Assembly: GCA_934643145.1 (NCBI GenBank)
Contig: CAKUBM010000021.1
Span: 1-37,161 of the forward strand
Reading direction: 5' to 3'
Origin: an uncultured Collinsella sp.
Lineage (GTDB): Bacteria > Actinomycetota > Coriobacteriia > Coriobacteriales > Coriobacteriaceae
Length of the DNA: 37,161 nt
Shown: positions 5,601 through 14,653 of the stretch, piece after piece
How positions within the stretch are numbered: position 1 is the stretch's first letter
Layout: the number at the start of each line of letters is the position of its first letter
Notes under the pieces: model-generated
Told to the model about the DNA's origin: nothing
What the model saw: the letters and a program-made list of their open reading frames with translations, nothing else
Databases searched by the model: none
Position numbers and translations under genes: made by a program

Positions 5601-7961
5601 CTAAACGCGGCGCTTAAGCTGGGCTCCACCCTCACCGGGCATCAGGCGGCGCGCGTCGTAGACCGAGTCAACGCTGCTGATGGAGGCCAGCAGCGGATCC
5701 AGACCACTCGCGTCCGAGATCTCGACCATAAAGCGCAGGGTTGCAATACCCTCGCGGTTGGTCGACGTGGCGGCAGAAAGGATATTGCCGCCCGCATCGC
5801 CAATGGCAATGGTGACATCCTTGAGAAGGCCCATGCGGTCCAGGCACTCGACCACGATCTCGACCTGGAAGAGGGTGTCGGCAGCGCCGTCCCACTCCAC
5901 TTCGATCATGCGCTCGGGATGCTCCATAAGACCCTTGACGTTGGGACAGTTGGCGCGATGCACCGAAACGCCACGACCGCGCGTGATGAAGCCGACGATG
6001 TCGTCGCCCGTCACGGGGTTGCAGCAATGAGCCAGACGGACCAGTAGGCCGCTGTTGCTCTCGCCCTTGACGATAATGCCGTTACTGGCGCTCTTGCCGC
6101 GCTTTTGCGGCTTGCGGTTGGAGCCGCGAGCAGGCTGCTTCACGACCTCGGCGATAGCCTCGGCCTTGGTGAGCTGTTCCTCGGGCTTGGGGTCCAAGAT
6201 TTGCTCGACCTTATTGCCCACAGCGCGCGGGGCAACCTTGCCGGCGCCGACGGCGGCAAACAGGTCCTCGAGCTGCTTGAAGTTAAACTGCTCCGCCACG
6301 GCGTTGAGCGCACGCGTCGAACGCGGCGTAGAAATGCCATAGCCACGCTTACGCAGGTCCTTGGCCAGCATATCGCGACCAGCAGCAGCGTCGTCGTCCT
6401 TGGTCGCAGCGGCAAAATAGCGGCGGATCTTTGACTTGGCGGAAGGTGTCTTAACGATCTTGAGCCAATCACGCGACGGCTTGGAACTCTTGTTAGTCAG
6501 AATCTCGACACGGTCACCCGTCTTAATCTCGTGCGTGAGCGGAGCCACCGCACCGTTGATTTTGGCGCCGACGCAATGGTTTCCCACCTCGGTGTGAACG
6601 GCGTAGGCAAAGTCGAGCGGCGTGGAGCCGGCACGAAGCGCCATGACCTCGCCCTTGGGCGTAAAGACAAAGATCTCCTGATCGAAGAGGTCGACCTTCA
6701 GCGAATGCAGGTATTCCTTGGCGTCGGTAATCTCATCAGACGCAGCCCAATCGAGCGAATGTTTGAGCCAGTTAATCTGGTCGTCCAGACGCTGCGCATC
6801 GTTGGTCTTGGAGGCAGACGATCCGCCCGACTTCTTATATAGCCAGTGGGCGGCAATGCCGTACTCGGCCTGCTCATGCATCTCGTAGGTTCGAATCTGA
6901 ATCTCGAGCGGGCGAGCCGTGGGGCCGATGACCGTCGTGTGGAGCGACTGGTAGTTATTGACCTTGGGCATGGCGATATAGTCTTTAAAGCGGCCGGGCA
7001 TGGGGTGCCACAGCGTGTGCACCGCGCCGAGCGTGGAGTAGCAATCGCGCACCGAATGCGTGATGACGCGCAGTGCCACCAGGTCGTAGATCTCGGAGAA
7101 TTCCTTGCCCTTGCGCTTCATCTTTTGGTAGATGGACCAATAGTGCTTGGAACGGCCGTTGATCTGGAAGTCTTCCAGGCCAATACGGTTGAGCTCGTCG
7201 GTGAGCGTCTTGATGGTCTCGGCCAGATAGCGCTCACGGACCTCGCGCGACTCCGCCACCATGCGTGCGATGCGCTGGTAGGCATCGGGCTCCAGGTAGA
7301 AGAAGGACAGGTCCTCGAGCTCCCATTTAATGGAGCTCATGCCCAGGCGGTCGGCCAGGGGCGCGTACACGTCCATGGTCTCGCGAGCCTTAAACAGGCG
7401 ACGGTCCTCACGCAGGGCGGCAAGGGTGCGCATGTTGTGCAGACGATCGGCAAGCTTAACGATAATGACGCGGATGTCCTTGGACATGGCGAGGAACATC
7501 TTGCGCAGCGTGAGGGCCTGCTTCTCGTCCATGCTGTCGACTTCGATGTTGGTGAGCTTGGTCACGCCATCGACGAGCTCGGCCACCGTATCGCCAAACA
7601 GGCCGGAAACATCGGCAAGCGAGGTCTCGGTATCCTCGACGGTATCGTGCAGCAGCGCGGCACACACCACGTCACAGTCCATCTTGAGGTCGGCCAAAAT
7701 GATGGCCACCTCGACGGGATGGTTAATGTACATCTCGCCCGAGCGGCGCTTTTGGTTGCAGTGCTTCTCGGCGGCAAAGCAGTAGGCCTGTTCAACCTTA
7801 GAGAAGTCGTCCTCATTCATATATTTGAGGCACAGGCGCTCCAGCTTGTCGTAGCTGTCCGCCATAATCTCGGGCGGCAGCTCATCGGCATGCTTATAGT
7901 GCTCCATCTCCGAAAACGGCTGGAGGGTGGAATCATGGGCGGTACGGGCTGCGGCATCCAT
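5601..7961 (-). CDS. rel: Bifunctional (p)ppGpp synthetase/hydrolase Rel
   Basis: This enzyme makes and degrades the alarmone (p)ppGpp in the stringent response. In order, the 786-residue protein has an HD hydrolase domain with intact metal residues (INHPVE near 79-84 and LLHDTVED at 103-110), a synthetase domain (GRSKHYWSIYQKMKRKGK at 269-286, IYDLVALRV, GRFKDYIAMPK at 323-333, NNYQSLHT), a TGS domain (about 427-490), a linker with a zinc-finger-like CCNPVTGDDIVG segment, and a C-terminal ACT domain (about 715-786). Both catalytic halves look complete, as expected for the single long Rel of Actinobacteria. The ATG at 7961 has GGGGAAGGGGA upstream. It starts 15 bp after the recJ-helicase stop, so the two are probably one operon. 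Confidence 0.96.
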   Translation of the reverse strand: MDAAARTAHDSTLQPFSEMEHYKHADELPPEIMADSYDKLERLCLKYMNEDDFSKVEQAYCFAAEKHCNQKRRSGEMYINHPVEVAIILADLKMDCDVVCAALLHDTVEDTETSLADVSGLFGDTVAELVDGVTKLTNIEVDSMDEKQALTLRKMFLAMSKDIRVIIVKLADRLHNMRTLAALREDRRLFKARETMDVYAPLADRLGMSSIKWELEDLSFFYLEPDAYQRIARMVAESREVRERYLAETIKTLTDELNRIGLEDFQINGRSKHYWSIYQKMKRKGKEFSEIYDLVALRVITHSVRDCYSTLGAVHTLWHPMPGRFKDYIAMPKVNNYQSLHTTVIGPTARPLEIQIRTYEMHEQAEYGIAAHWLYKKSGGSSASKTNDAQRLDDQINWLKHSLDWAASDEITDAKEYLHSLKVDLFDQEIFVFTPKGEVMALRAGSTPLDFAYAVHTEVGNHCVGAKINGAVAPLTHEIKTGDRVEILTNKSSKPSRDWLKIVKTPSAKSKIRRYFAAATKDDDAAAGRDMLAKDLRKRGYGISTPRSTRALNAVAEQFNFKQLEDLFAAVGAGKVAPRAVGNKVEQILDPKPEEQLTKAEAIAEVVKQPARGSNRKPQKRGKSASNGIIVKGESNSGLLVRLAHCCNPVTGDDIVGFITRGRGVSVHRANCPNVKGLMEHPERMIEVEWDGAADTLFQVEIVVECLDRMGLLKDVTIAIGDAGGNILSAATSTNREGIATLRFMVEISDASGLDPLLASISSVDSVYDARRLMPGEGGAQLKRRV

Positions 7962-7976
7962 CGAGGTCCCCTTCCC

Positions 7977-10900
7977 CTAGGCCCGCGGTACGATCGGGCG
8001 GTTAACTTTGGCTAGCATATCAGAAGCGCATGAATCGAGCGCCCAGCTCCGGAAAGCCGAAAACTCCATGCGCGAGCGCAAGCCCTCCAAATAGCGAATT
8101 GACCTGCTCAATTGCACGCGGCCGGGGTTTTCGGCCATCGCGATGCGACGAGTGTCGTCAAACCCCGAAACTCGACAGAAACCAAGCTCTTCGAAGATTC
8201 CCAGGCCGCTTTCCACCGAACGCTCGTCGACCGGCGTGCGAGCATCGATGGCAAGGCACATCTGCGCGATGTCGATATCGCTCGCGCAGAATGAATCATC
8301 CCCGGTCTTACCGCGGTTGGAGCGCCACATGGTCTGCAGCGCGCGATAGAGCGTGACGAGCTCGTCGCGCTCGGGTGCGTAGCAGTCGAGCAGGCGCTCG
8401 TTGATGCGGGCGTCGCGCGACGAATAGAGCAGGTGGATCACGGCGGGCCGGCCATCGCGACCGGCGCGGCCGCTCATCTGGTTAAACTCAATCGCACCAA
8501 ACGGCATGTGGTAGAGCACGACATGGCGGATATCGGGCAGGTTGACGCCCTCACCGAAAGCCGAAGTTGAAACGATGCAGCTGAGGCTTCCGTCTCGGAA
8601 TGCTTCCTCCACGCGGCGGCGATCGGAGCGCGCAAGCCCCGCGTTATAGAACGCGATATGGGTTGCGTAATCGGGCACACGCTTGCGCAACGTCTTGGCG
8701 AGCGCCACGGACTGGTCGCGCGAATTGACGTAAATGACGGTCTTCTCCCCCGTCGCCACGATCGACACCAAACGGTTCTCGCGGCTCGCAAGGTCGCGGT
8801 CGTCCTCGAGCTGCAGGTTCTCGCGCACCGTCTCGTCGACCACCGTGCGAGTAATCGGCAGCATGCGGGCAAGCTCGGCCACGACCGGAGCCGTCGCGGT
8901 GGCCGTCGCAGCCATAACAACCGGGTCGCCCAGGGCTTTGAGGATATCGGGCATGTCGAGATAGGCGCTGCGGTCGCCGCCCTTGGCAAGGCCGGCGTGG
9001 TGCGCCTCATCGATAACGACAAAGCCGATGCGGCCCGAACGCGCGAAGCGGTCACGGTGGATAGATAGGAACTCGGGCGTCGTGAGCACGATACCGGTGC
9101 GGCCCGAAGCTAGGCCGGCGAACACGCCATCGCGTGCGGCCTCCACGGTCTCGCCGGTCAGCACGCCAACGCCAATGCCAAGCGCTGCCATCGTCGACGA
9201 GAGGTGATAGGCCTGGTCGGCAACAAGCGCGCGCAGCGGATAGACAAAGATACTCGCACGTCCGCGAAGGACAGCCTCGCGCGCAGCATGTACATGGAAG
9301 ATGAGAGACTTGCCGCGGCCCGTTCCCATAACGGCCAAGACGCTCTGGTGGTCGGCCAAGGCATCGAGCGCCTCAGCCTGCGCGCGGTGCGGCTGGTTCG
9401 ATCCGATAAAGCTATGGATAAGCGAGCGCGTGAGCTCGGTATAGGAAAGCCGGGCGAGCGTCTCGCGCTTACGCGACTCCAGGCGCAGACCGGAATCCGC
9501 CGGCTGCACGCCACGACGAAGCTCGCATGCCGGATCGTCGATGCTGGGCAGCGTGGTATCGCGGACCAGAACATCCTTGATCATGAGCTTGGGCTTCACA
9601 CGCCCCTGCCAATGCTCGGCAACGGCCTCGAACACCAAGTCGACAGCGCTATCGCAGTTGATGAGCTTATCGATTTGCGGCACGCGGAACATAATGGCCG
9701 GCACACTCGCGGCGCCATCGGTCGCCACAAAGCGCATGTGCTCGCCGGTTTTGCCCACCACGGCGCGGTCGCACATCGTCACGCCCTCGGCAGCCAGCAG
9801 CGGCACCTTGTTGCCCTGGCCAAACGGCTCAAGACGGGAGATCTGCTCGATGGTCTCGATATTCAGCTCGGAAAGGTCGACGGTGGCGGCGACCTCGTCG
9901 GTGTCTTCAAAGTCCTCGGCGGGAAGCTCGGACAGCACGGCGGAAAGGCGGCGGCGGAACTCATCGAGCTTGGATGCCTCGATGGTCACACCCACCGCAC
10001 CGGCATGTCCGCCGCGACGAATCAGCAGGTCGGAACAGCGCTCGACGGCGTCAAACAGGTTAACTTTGCCCACCGAGCGACCAGAGCCGCGCGCGATACC
10101 GTCCTCGATCGAGAACAGCAGCGCCGGCACGTGATAGCGGTTGGTCAGACGGCTTGCCACGATGCCCTTGACGCCCTCGTGCCAGCATTCGCCGCCCACA
10201 ACGATCGCGCGTCCGCCGTCATAGGTCTTCTCGACCTTTGCCATGGCATCGCGCGTGAGCTCCGCCTCGATCTCACGGCGCTGGCGGTTGATTTCCTCGA
10301 GCTCAGCCGCCAGCGCACTTGCTTCGATGGGATCGCGGGCAAGCAGCAGGTCGAGCGCCAGCTTGGGATCGGCCATGCGACCGGCAGCGTTTAAGCGGGG
10401 AATGAGCGAGAACGATAGGCCATCCGCCGTAATGCTCGAAAGGTCTGCCTTGGCGAGCGCGGCAAGCGCGATATAGCCGGGGCGAGCGGTTACGCGCATC
10501 TGCTGGATGCCCTCGGCAACCAGCGCGCGGTTCTCGGGCGTGAGCGGCATCATGTCGGACACGGTGCCCAGCGCCGCGACCTCGATTAGCGAACGCCAAT
10601 ACGACGGCTTGCCCAAGCGCTCACCCAGGACTTGCACCAGCTTGAGCGCCACACCAGCACCGGCAAGTTCACGCGAGGGACCCTCATCCTCGAGCTTGGG
10701 GTCGGTCAGGGGCACGCCCTGCGGCACCTGGTCGGACGGCTCATGGTGGTCCGTAACCACCAGATCGATTCCCAGGCTCTCCAGATAGGAAACCTCTTCC
10801 TTGGCGGCAATGCCGTTATCGACGGTCACGATCAACTGGGGGCGAGCGAGCTCGTTAACGCGGTCGAGCGCCGCGCGCGAGAGACCGTAGCCCTCGTCAA

Positions 10901-11264
10901 AGCGATGCGGAATAAACGGCGTGACATCGGCGCCAAACGTGCGCAGCGCCTCGGTTAACAGGCAGGTCGACGTAATACCGTCAACGTCAAAATCGCCAAA
11001 GACCGCGATGTGCTCGTGGTTGCGAATAGCACGCTCGACGCGGTCGGCAACGACCGACATGCCCGGGATAATGAGTGGGTCGGCCCAGTCGCGATCGAGC
11101 GAAGGCGTCAAAAACAGCTGGCCTTCTTCGATGGATGTAATGCCGTGCGCAACCATAATGCGCGCCACCAGCCCGGGTATTCCCAAGCCAGCCCAAAGCT
11201 CCTTTTCGAGTTCGGGGTTTTGCTGAGCGACCGCCCAGCGATGCGTCGTCTTAAGCGATGACAT
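7977..11264 (-). CDS. recJ: RecJ exonuclease fused to a RecQ-like helicase
   Basis: The 1095-residue protein joins two repair enzymes. The N-terminal half is RecJ, a 5'-3' single-strand DNase: DFDVDG (91-96), DNGI (149-152), DHH (172-174), and the DHHA1 signature RGSGRS...RRGGHAG (to about 422), then an OB-like region to about 575. The second half is a superfamily 2 helicase close to RecQ: MGTGRGKS (646-653), VYPLRALVADQ, VIDEAHH, MAATATAT, and QMSGRAGRDG (ending near 938), with a C-terminal region that I do not recognise. Ordinary RecJ is about 570-800 residues. The ATG at 11264 has GGGGGTGGG upstream; a GTG at 11309 is possible but lacks a good site. Its stop is 15 bp before rel. Confidence 0.93.
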   Translation of the reverse strand: MSSLKTTHRWAVAQQNPELEKELWAGLGIPGLVARIMVAHGITSIEEGQLFLTPSLDRDWADPLIIPGMSVVADRVERAIRNHEHIAVFGDFDVDGITSTCLLTEALRTFGADVTPFIPHRFDEGYGLSRAALDRVNELARPQLIVTVDNGIAAKEEVSYLESLGIDLVVTDHHEPSDQVPQGVPLTDPKLEDEGPSRELAGAGVALKLVQVLGERLGKPSYWRSLIEVAALGTVSDMMPLTPENRALVAEGIQQMRVTARPGYIALAALAKADLSSITADGLSFSLIPRLNAAGRMADPKLALDLLLARDPIEASALAAELEEINRQRREIEAELTRDAMAKVEKTYDGGRAIVVGGECWHEGVKGIVASRLTNRYHVPALLFSIEDGIARGSGRSVGKVNLFDAVERCSDLLIRRGGHAGAVGVTIEASKLDEFRRRLSAVLSELPAEDFEDTDEVAATVDLSELNIETIEQISRLEPFGQGNKVPLLAAEGVTMCDRAVVGKTGEHMRFVATDGAASVPAIMFRVPQIDKLINCDSAVDLVFEAVAEHWQGRVKPKLMIKDVLVRDTTLPSIDDPACELRRGVQPADSGLRLESRKRETLARLSYTELTRSLIHSFIGSNQPHRAQAEALDALADHQSVLAVMGTGRGKSLIFHVHAAREAVLRGRASIFVYPLRALVADQAYHLSSTMAALGIGVGVLTGETVEAARDGVFAGLASGRTGIVLTTPEFLSIHRDRFARSGRIGFVVIDEAHHAGLAKGGDRSAYLDMPDILKALGDPVVMAATATATAPVVAELARMLPITRTVVDETVRENLQLEDDRDLASRENRLVSIVATGEKTVIYVNSRDQSVALAKTLRKRVPDYATHIAFYNAGLARSDRRRVEEAFRDGSLSCIVSTSAFGEGVNLPDIRHVVLYHMPFGAIEFNQMSGRAGRDGRPAVIHLLYSSRDARINERLLDCYAPERDELVTLYRALQTMWRSNRGKTGDDSFCASDIDIAQMCLAIDARTPVDERSVESGLGIFEELGFCRVSGFDDTRRIAMAENPGRVQLSRSIRYLEGLRSRMEFSAFRSWALDSCASDMLAKVNRPIVPRA

Positions 11265-11372
11265 AGGCGCCCACCCCCGATAGGGGCAGGTCGCCGCGAT
11301 ACCTCTCACGGTTCATAGCGATGAGTCCTCTGTGTATGCCCGCTTCGGCAGGCAGATCTGTTGAACGGATTT

Positions 11373-11378
11373 ATTATA
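11373..11378 (-). promoter_or_regulatory. -10 box upstream of recJ-rel
   Basis: A perfect TATAAT on the minus strand lies about 110 bp before the recJ start. A matching -35 is weak (GATTGG at 17 bp), so the promoter call rests mostly on the -10. Confidence 0.4.
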
Positions 11379-11540
11379 CCGTGCAGTGCGGACGCCAATC
11401 GCCGCAGCACGCCGCGGTTTCGATAAACGATGCCGGTAATACCCTCGAAATAATCAAGCGTTTCTGACGCACGGATGCATGCGAGCGTCTAGCATATCCA
11501 TCCGAAACGGATTCACGAGCAAAGGGAGTCGCAAGCGCAT

Positions 11541-12539
11541 ATGAAGCAGTGGGTTGGACTGGGCAAATTTCTCGCGGGGCACATGCAAATCATCGTTCCG
11601 ATTTGCGTGGCGCTCGGCGTGTTCTTTCCCCAGCAGATCGGCGTGCTCAAGCCCATCGTTCCCGCCCTGTTTGCCTTTATGACGTTTCAGGGTGCGCTCA
11701 GCAACACCTTCCACCAGGTAACCGAGGTGTTCCGCCGTCCGCTGCACCTGATTCTGGCGTTGCTGGTCTCGGCTGTGCTCATCCCCATTGCGGCGTATAC
11801 CATGGGCTCACTGTTCTTTGGTTCCAACCCCAACCTTGTCTGCGGCATCGTGCTCGAGTACAGCGTGCCCGTGGCCGTCACCGCTTTTATGTGGATCAGC
11901 ATGTTCGGCGGCAACGGCCCGCTCGCGCTCACCATCATCCTGACGTCCTCGGTTATCTCCCCTGTGACGATTCCGCTCACGCTTAAGCTCTTGCTGGGTG
12001 CCACCGTCTCGATCGATGTGCCGAGCATGATGCAAGACATGGCCTTTATGATCGCCATCCCCGCCGTGCTCGGCATCGTGATCAACGAGCTCACGCGTGG
12101 ATGGGGACACGAGAAGCTCTCCCCCGCGCTCTCGCCCGCCTGCAAATTCATGATGATGGGCGTTATCGCCTCCAACTCCACCGCCATGAGCGAGTACGTG
12201 CTGCACATGAACGCGGTGCGCCTAGAAGTCGCCCTCTTTATTTTGACCTTCGCCACCAGCGGCTTTGTCGTCGGTTTTCTGGTCGCCCGTGCGCTGCATC
12301 TGCCATATAGCGAGACGACTACCATGTGCTTTACCTGCGGCATGCGTAACATCTCTTCGGGCGCCGTCATCGCCACGCAATACTTTCCGGGCGAAGTCGT
12401 GTTTCCCGTCATGTGTGGAACGTTGTTTCAGCAGGTGCTCGCCTCGCTTATCGGGCACCTCTTTGAGCGTCTGACCGGCGAGGAGCGCGCCGCCCAGCGC
12501 AAGCGTGTCGAGGCCGGCCGCAACGCCATGGCACGCTAG
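11541..12539 (+). CDS. Bile acid:sodium symporter (BASS) family transporter
   Basis: The 332-residue protein is almost wholly hydrophobic, with about nine or ten membrane segments beginning at IIVPICVALGVFF. FMTFQGALSN near residue 50, LEYSVPVAVTAFMW near 110 and CGMRNISSGAVIA near 270 follow the pattern of the BASS superfamily, which includes bile-acid, pantothenate and other organic-anion/sodium symporters. The substrate cannot be fixed from sequence; bile acids are plausible for a gut Coriobacterium, but pantoate or keto acids are equally possible. The start at 11541 has AAAGGGAG rather far upstream (12 bases). It stands alone, divergent from recJ, and converges on the GalT-like gene. Confidence 0.8.
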   Translation: MKQWVGLGKFLAGHMQIIVPICVALGVFFPQQIGVLKPIVPALFAFMTFQGALSNTFHQVTEVFRRPLHLILALLVSAVLIPIAAYTMGSLFFGSNPNLVCGIVLEYSVPVAVTAFMWISMFGGNGPLALTIILTSSVISPVTIPLTLKLLLGATVSIDVPSMMQDMAFMIAIPAVLGIVINELTRGWGHEKLSPALSPACKFMMMGVIASNSTAMSEYVLHMNAVRLEVALFILTFATSGFVVGFLVARALHLPYSETTTMCFTCGMRNISSGAVIATQYFPGEVVFPVMCGTLFQQVLASLIGHLFERLTGEERAAQRKRVEAGRNAMAR

Positions 12540-12542
12540 ACT

Positions 12543-12559
12543 GCCCGCAGTGTGCGGGC
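12543..12559. terminator. Hairpin between convergent genes
   Basis: GCCCGCA (12543-12549) pairs with TGCGGGC (12553-12559) around GTG, four bases after the BASS gene stop and eight before the GalT-like stop. There is no strong T-tract, so termination is only probable. Confidence 0.35.
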
Positions 12560-12566
12560 GCTCACT

Positions 12567-13367
12567 TTACGATGCGAGCGCCTCCAGATGTGCGCGGAGT
12601 CGCTCTGCATCGACATCGAGCGTGGTCTCAGCATTGACCTGAGCCAGCCGATACCCGACAAAGTAGGGCGAAACCACCCAACGCGGCAGCGCCTTGGCAA
12701 TAGTCCGACCGCCCAGGTGATAGAAGAACAGGTTGTACGACTCTGCGCGACCACCGTGGTGCTCGTTCAGGATATAGCGCAGAGCCACCTGGATCGCATC
12801 GGCGAAGAGATCCGCCTCGGCTTGGTCTCTCGTGTCATCGCTGGCAGCGATTCCCTGCGGGGCCGAAACGTTGACCTCAAAGAACCCCATGATGGGTTCG
12901 GTTGAGATGTTGACCGAAATCCTCCCCTGTTGCCAGACATTGATGCCTTCGAAATTGGCAGAAGTCAGCGAAGTGTAGCCGTCTTCCTGCTCCAAACCCA
13001 CAATCTGCATGTGCGGATGGACCAGACTACCGCCCGAGAGCGGACCCTTGTTCTTGTACATGAGCACGCTTCGATACTGCTGTGAATCGATCATCTGCTG
13101 CCAGCAACCCAGGGCAAACCGCATCACATGGTGGAGTTCATCCGGCTCATAGATCACCAGGTCGGCATCGTGATCGGCCGACTCGATCAGCACGGTTTGA
13201 CGGGTGGCGCGCAGGGTCTTGAACTTATTCTCGAGCCAGATGCAGTCACCATCGCGCCGGATGATATCGGCAAGTTCCTCGGTATCGCAAAAGGGACACG
13301 CGGTGCCAGGGCGCCGGTTGTCGTCGGGCTTACCGTTCGCCTGCTGAACGTCAAATACCAGCGCCAC
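12567..13367 (-). CDS. GalT/HIT-like nucleotidyltransferase, DUF4931 type
   Basis: The 266-residue protein resembles galactose-1-phosphate uridylyltransferases but is shorter. A CPFC zinc-type motif is at residues 24-27, and GSLVHPHMQ (about 113-121) carries the His-Pro-His-x-Gln signature, with His119 in the place of the nucleotide-accepting His of GalT. This points to a nucleotidyl-transfer or hydrolase reaction on a sugar phosphate, although DUF4931 members have no settled function to my knowledge. The ATG at 13367 is three bases after the cutC stop, so the two genes are translationally close and surely one operon. No galactose genes lie nearby. Confidence 0.75.
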   Translation of the reverse strand: MALVFDVQQANGKPDDNRRPGTACPFCDTEELADIIRRDGDCIWLENKFKTLRATRQTVLIESADHDADLVIYEPDELHHVMRFALGCWQQMIDSQQYRSVLMYKNKGPLSGGSLVHPHMQIVGLEQEDGYTSLTSANFEGINVWQQGRISVNISTEPIMGFFEVNVSAPQGIAASDDTRDQAEADLFADAIQVALRYILNEHHGGRAESYNLFFYHLGGRTIAKALPRWVVSPYFVGYRLAQVNAETTLDVDAERLRAHLEALAS

Positions 13368-13370
13368 GGG

Positions 13371-14048
13371 TTACGCCTCCAGCGGCACGATCTTGGTGCC
13401 ATGGAGCTCGGAGACGCTCAATGCCGCCGCCACGGTATCGCGGTTGGCCGTAGAAATGCCGCCGCCGGGAAGGATGGTCAGGCGGTCGCCCGCATACTCG
13501 ACAAGACGCGACAGGTGCTCCAGGTTGTCCTCGATCGGCGTTCCGGCAGCACCACCATGCGTCAGGATGCGCGTGATGCCGCAGTCGGCGAGTGTGTCAA
13601 TGGCGTCCAGCTGAGCCTCGGGCGAGAGCTGGTCAAAGGCCATGTGGAAGGTGATATCGATGGCCCCGCGCTTGCACTCCTCGGTCGCGCAGCCCGTAGC
13701 CATCACGAGGGCGCCGAGGGTGAGCTCGTCGAGCGCCCAGCCGCCGGCACAGGGCTTGCAGCAGCCAAAGACCAGGCCGTCAACGCCGGCGCTCACGGCA
13801 AGACCCAAGTCCATCTCCATCATGCGCAGCTCGTCCTGGTTGTAGTGAAAGTCACCGCCACGCGGGCGAATCATGCACATCACTCGCGCGTCATGCTCGT
13901 GAGCATAGCTGACCGTAGTGCTGATAACGCCGGCCGAGGGCGTGGTACCACCGACGGCAAGGTTGTCGCACAACTCGATGCGCTTAGCACCGGCATCGAT
14001 AGCCGCCGGCACACGCTCAAAGTTCTCGGCACAAAACTCGTACAGCAT
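13371..14048 (-). CDS. cutC: CutC family protein
   Basis: The 225-residue product is a TIM-barrel protein of the CutC family (MLYEFCAENFE, AKRIELCDNLAVGGTTPS, MIRPRGGDFHY, GLVFGCC, ILTHGG, ILPGGGIS). The name comes from a copper-sensitivity phenotype in E. coli, but a role in copper handling is disputed and the reaction is unknown. The ATG at 14048 is preferred because GGGGG lies seven bases upstream; the open frame extends to 14087. It is the first gene of a two-gene operon with the GalT-like gene, which hints at a shared metabolic rather than metal-related function. That is inference. Confidence 0.9.
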   Translation of the reverse strand: MLYEFCAENFERVPAAIDAGAKRIELCDNLAVGGTTPSAGVISTTVSYAHEHDARVMCMIRPRGGDFHYNQDELRMMEMDLGLAVSAGVDGLVFGCCKPCAGGWALDELTLGALVMATGCATEECKRGAIDITFHMAFDQLSPEAQLDAIDTLADCGITRILTHGGAAGTPIEDNLEHLSRLVEYAGDRLTILPGGGISTANRDTVAAALSVSELHGTKIVPLEA

Positions 14049-14126
14049 AGATAGCCCCCAGGAGACATTTCGATTTCCACACGGCATTGTCGCACGTTAA
14101 ATAGCAACCCGCACGATGGAACAAAA

Positions 14127-14236
14127 CCTTGACAAGGAGTGTCCCAAAGTGCCGGCACATAAGGAACGTCCCCAGGTGCCACCTTGAGCGATGGGTACTC
14201 ATTTAAGTACGTCCCCAATGAGTACCCGCAGGGGAC
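14127..14236. repeat. Cluster of overlapping inverted repeats upstream of padR
   Basis: Several palindromes are packed here: CCTT-GAC-AAGG (14127-14137), GTGCCGGCAC (14149-14158), an 11-bp repeat GGGTACTCATT (14193-14203) with its complement at 14217-14227, and GTCCCC (14211-14216) with GGGGAC (14231-14236), which overlaps the previous stem in pseudoknot fashion. No gene is visible. It looks like a dispersed extragenic repeat different from the 14-base box family. Confidence 0.5.
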
Positions 14237-14266
14237 AGACAGACCGGACTCCCTATACGACAACTG

Positions 14267-14295
14267 TTGACATCATATACTATGTGTCATATAGT
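14267..14295 (+). promoter_or_regulatory. Near-consensus promoter of padR with dyad symmetry
   Basis: TTGACA (14267-14272) and TATAGT (14290-14295) are 17 bp apart. TACTAT and ATAGTA (about 14278-14296) form an inverted repeat across the spacer and -10, a likely site for PadR to repress its own operon. The start codon is 37 bp downstream. Confidence 0.8.
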
Positions 14296-14332
14296 AGGTG
14301 TTACACAGTATACTACGAAAGGAGGTGTGCGG

Positions 14333-14653
14333 ATGGAGGCACAGATGAAGCGCGGCTTCCTCGAGGCCTGCGTGCTCGCGGCCGTCTCGGGCGAGGAATC
14401 CTACGGCTATCAGATCGTGAAGGACGTGCCCGCGAGTATGGGGCTCACGGAATCCACGCTCTATCCGTTGCTCAAGCGCCTGGAGAAGGCGGGCTGCATC
14501 ACCGCGCGCTCCGCCGAACACAACGGGCGGCTGCGGAGGTACTACCGCATCACGGACGCCGGGCGCGAGCGTATCGCCGAGTTCCTCGCCGAATGGCCAT
14601 CCGTGCAGGAGATCTACCGTTACGTGGAGGGGGCGCACCATGACGCGCGATGA
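14333..14653 (+). CDS. PadR family transcriptional regulator
   Basis: The 106-residue protein is a small winged-helix PadR repressor. FLEACVLAAVSGEESYGYQIV is the first half of the DNA-binding domain, STLYPLLKRLEKAGCI is the recognition helix region, and RLRRYYRITDAGRERI forms the wing. PadR proteins usually repress their own promoter, and a dyad overlaps the -10 here. The ATG at 14333 is favoured by AAAGGAGG seven bases upstream. Its end overlaps the DUF1700 gene by 14 bp, so translation is coupled. PadR-DUF1700-DUF4097 sets are common in Gram-positive bacteria and are linked to envelope stress or antimicrobial response; the signal here is unknown. Confidence 0.92.
   Translation: MEAQMKRGFLEACVLAAVSGEESYGYQIVKDVPASMGLTESTLYPLLKRLEKAGCITARSAEHNGRLRRYYRITDAGRERIAEFLAEWPSVQEIYRYVEGAHHDAR

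Noticed and set aside
6846..8015. 389-codon plus-strand frame opposite rel
   Set aside because: It is the antisense shadow of rel, with leucine/histidine/valine-rich translation and no recognisable motif.
11265..11309. GTG start of recJ at 11309
   Set aside because: No proper Shine-Dalgarno at the right distance, and the extra 15 residues do not resemble RecJ; ATG at 11264 is better placed.
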